Source: Mycoplasmopsis cynos | Lineage (GTDB): Bacteria > Bacillota_I > Bacilli_A > Mycoplasmatales > Metamycoplasmataceae | Direction: 5' to 3' | Assembly: GCF_900660545.1 (NCBI RefSeq) | Contig: NZ_LR214986.1 | Location: 868,001 to 932,000, forward strand | Length of the DNA: 64,000 nucleotides | Shown: piece by piece, positions 62,010 through 64,000 of the stretch | How positions within the stretch are numbered: the first letter of the stretch is position 1 | Layout of the letters: each line of letters begins with the position of its first letter | Notes under the pieces: model-generated | Seen by the model: the letters and a program-made list of their open reading frames with translations, nothing else | Database searches by the model: none | What the model was told of the DNA's origin: nothing | Program-made: the position numbers and the translations under genes

Positions 62010-63317
62010 CTATTCAAGTCCTTTTTTATTTTTAAAAATCATTTTAATCGGGCAACCCTCAAAATTAAATGTAGCTCTTAGTTGATTTTCAAGAAATCTT
62101 TCATATGAAAAGTGTAAGAATTTTTTATTGTTTACAAAAAATGTAAATGTTGGTATTTTCGCAAGTTCTTTACGAACATAATAAATATTTAATCTTCCGC
62201 CATTATATGGCTGTGCAGGTTGAATTAATTGAGTTTCTAAAATTAATGATGATAATAAAGATGGTTTAATATCTCTTTCTAAGTTTTCTCTAACTTCATT
62301 AAGTTTATCAACTAATTTATTAATTCTTTGGTTAAACTTAGCCGAGATAAAAACGAAGGGAACTCAAGGAACAAAATGAAATTTGTTTCTTAACTTTTTT
62401 TCATATTCAGCCATAGTATTTGTTTCTTTAGTTACCAAGTCTCATTTATTAATAACTATAATTAATGGTTTATTATTATCAAGAGCATATCCGATAATTC
62501 GAGAATCAAAATGCGAAACCTCAGGTTGTGTAGCATCAATTAAGATTAGTGATAAATCAGCTTCAGCTAATGAATTCATAGCTCTCATCAAAGCATAATG
62601 ATCAACACTCTCAATTAATTTTGATTTTTTGGTAATTCCAGCTGTATCAATAACATTATATGTTTTGCCCGATATTTCAACTAATGACTTAACACTATCT
62701 CTAGTAGTCCCGGCGATTTCAGAAACAATTGAACGATTTTCTTTTGAAAGATTGTTTAATAAGGAACTTTTACCTGCATTAGGTTTTCCGATAATTGCTA
62801 AATTAAATGAATCATTCTCTTCATTATTAGAAAAATCTAAGTACTCTACACAAGCGTCAAGAACTTCTCCAACTCCTTCACCATGTAGAGCAGAAATAGG
62901 AAAAATCTTATCAATACCTAATTTATATCATCCATAATCAAAATCTTGATTAGATTCTAATTTATTAGCCGCAGCAATAATTGGTTTATTACTTTTTCTT
63001 AAAATATTCATTATGAAAAGTTCATCATTAGAAATTTCATTAGTACCATCAAAAATAAAAACAATTACATCAGCTTCTTCAATAGCTATTTTTGCTTGAA
63101 TTTGAATTTGCTCTTGAAATGGTTTATTTTCAATCTCTATCCCGCCAGTATCAATTATTTTAATTTCATTACCAGCTCACTTAATAGTTTCATATAAACG
63201 ATCCCTAGTAACACCTGGTTCATCATACACAATCGATACTTTTCTACCAATAATGCGATTGAATAAAGTGCTTTTTCCTACATTTGGCTTCCCAATAATT
63301 GCAATAGTATTTTTCAT
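62010..63317 (-). CDS. der: Ribosome biogenesis GTPase Der (EngA)
   Basis: A 435-residue double GTPase for 50S assembly. First domain: [15 protein letters not shown], and a G4 of NKLE in place of NKxD. Second domain: [14 protein letters not shown] and NKWD. The KH-like C-terminal domain ends with [14 protein letters not shown]. Six in-frame TGA Trp codons. The start shares a base with the cmk stop codon (TAATG). Confidence 0.97.
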
Positions 63318-63982
63318 TATTTATCCTTTTTTAAATTAACTAAATCAATTATTTTATCTATAACTTCTTCAATTGTTAAGTCAGTGCAATCAATATAGGT
63401 AGAATCCTCAGTTTTGTGGAGTGGATCAACTGCTCGATTCATATCCATTTCATCACGTTTTTTAACATCATATAAAACTTCATTAAAACCAGTATTATAA
63501 CCTAATTCCTGATTTTGAAGCATTCTTCTACGAGCTCTTTCTTCTGCCTCAGCTCATAAAAATACCTTCACTTCTGCATGGGGCATAATTTTAAATGTAG
63601 TATCACGTCCATCAATAATATAGCCTTTTCTCTTTTTTGTCATAAATTGAATATAATCGACCACAAATTGTCGCACTTCAGGTATTTTTGCAATATTCGG
63701 TGTAATTTGAGAAATATAATCAGCTCTTATTTGATGTGAAACATCATTCCCATAAAGTTCAATGCGATCATTCTCTAAAAGTTTAATCATACCAACTTCT
63801 AGCGTTTTAATAACATTTTCTACATCGCGAGAATCAACACCTTTATCAACAACATTTTTAGCTATTGCACGATACACACTTCCACTATTAATAAATGTAT
63901 AACCATATCTTCTTGCAATTTCTTTTGAAACTGTTGATTTTCCAACTCCACTTGGTCCGTCAATTGCTATATTTACTTTCAT
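63317..63982 (-). CDS. cmk: Cytidylate kinase
   Basis: A 221-residue kinase phosphorylating CMP and dCMP. The P-loop is [20 protein letters not shown], followed by [19 protein letters not shown], then [20 protein letters not shown] and the LID segment [13 protein letters not shown]. The gene is complete: ATG 63982 has AAGGAG 4 nt upstream, 18 nt from the window end. Coupled to der, as in many Firmicutes. Confidence 0.95.
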
Positions 63983-64000
63983 AATGCTCCTTACAATATT

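Overview
The window is a very AT-rich genome segment in which in-frame TGA codons consistently read as Trp, genes are tightly packed with 1-30 nt overlaps, and many surface proteins are lipoproteins with a lysine-rich signal peptide and a lipobox Cys. This points to a mycoplasma with genetic code 4, of the Mycoplasmopsis/Metamycoplasma type; I cannot name the species. All coding coordinates below read through TGA.

Layout. 1-4.7 kb: end of a membrane protein, a long gene-poor stretch with a candidate small RNA, then a LacI-type regulator, a K+-channel-like protein and endonuclease IV. 5.2-14.1 kb: a minus-strand surface locus, one coiled-coil lipoprotein followed by five tandem paralogous lipoproteins, each behind a near-identical promoter preceded by a 16-20 nt homopolymer. 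14.6-20.6 kb: a 1318-residue surface beta-N-acetylhexosaminidase, a truncated echo of it, and a lipoprotein with DUF4116-like repeats. 20.6-32.4 kb: rpiB, a pseudouridine synthase, the asp23-fakA-plsX-rnc-smc operon, recO, and a metalloprotease-like lipoprotein coupled to a DUF402 protein. 32.9-42.3 kb: mostly plus-strand housekeeping genes (ackA, coaD, engB, ppa, rpmG, two proline-specific peptidases, msrB, a Na/Pi cotransporter). 42.3-45.0 kb: two divergent lipoprotein genes with near-identical inverted 5' ends, one made almost wholly of 29 exact 30-bp repeats. 45.2-64 kb: tRNA-Thr, trxA, two M17 aminopeptidases, RNA methyltransferases and GTPases, a lipoprotein with an internal duplication, tuf, a trigger-factor-like gene, and the rsmI-holB-tmk-recR-ybaB-dnaX and mazG-der-cmk clusters.

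How it fits together. Core genes supply phospholipid precursors (fakA/plsX), acetate/ATP metabolism (ackA), nucleotides (tmk, cmk), replication and repair (dnaX, holB, recR, recO, nfo, smc) and ribosome assembly (der, rbgA, engB, rsmI). The accessory genes form a variable cell surface: seven lipoproteins share one signal-peptide family and one homopolymer-linked regulatory motif, which suggests phase-variable expression, and surface glycosidase and peptidase genes would feed on host glycans and proteins. Three genes with no Shine-Dalgarno sequence have a -10 box exactly 7 nt before ATG and look leaderless. No rRNA, insertion sequence, CRISPR array or prophage was seen.
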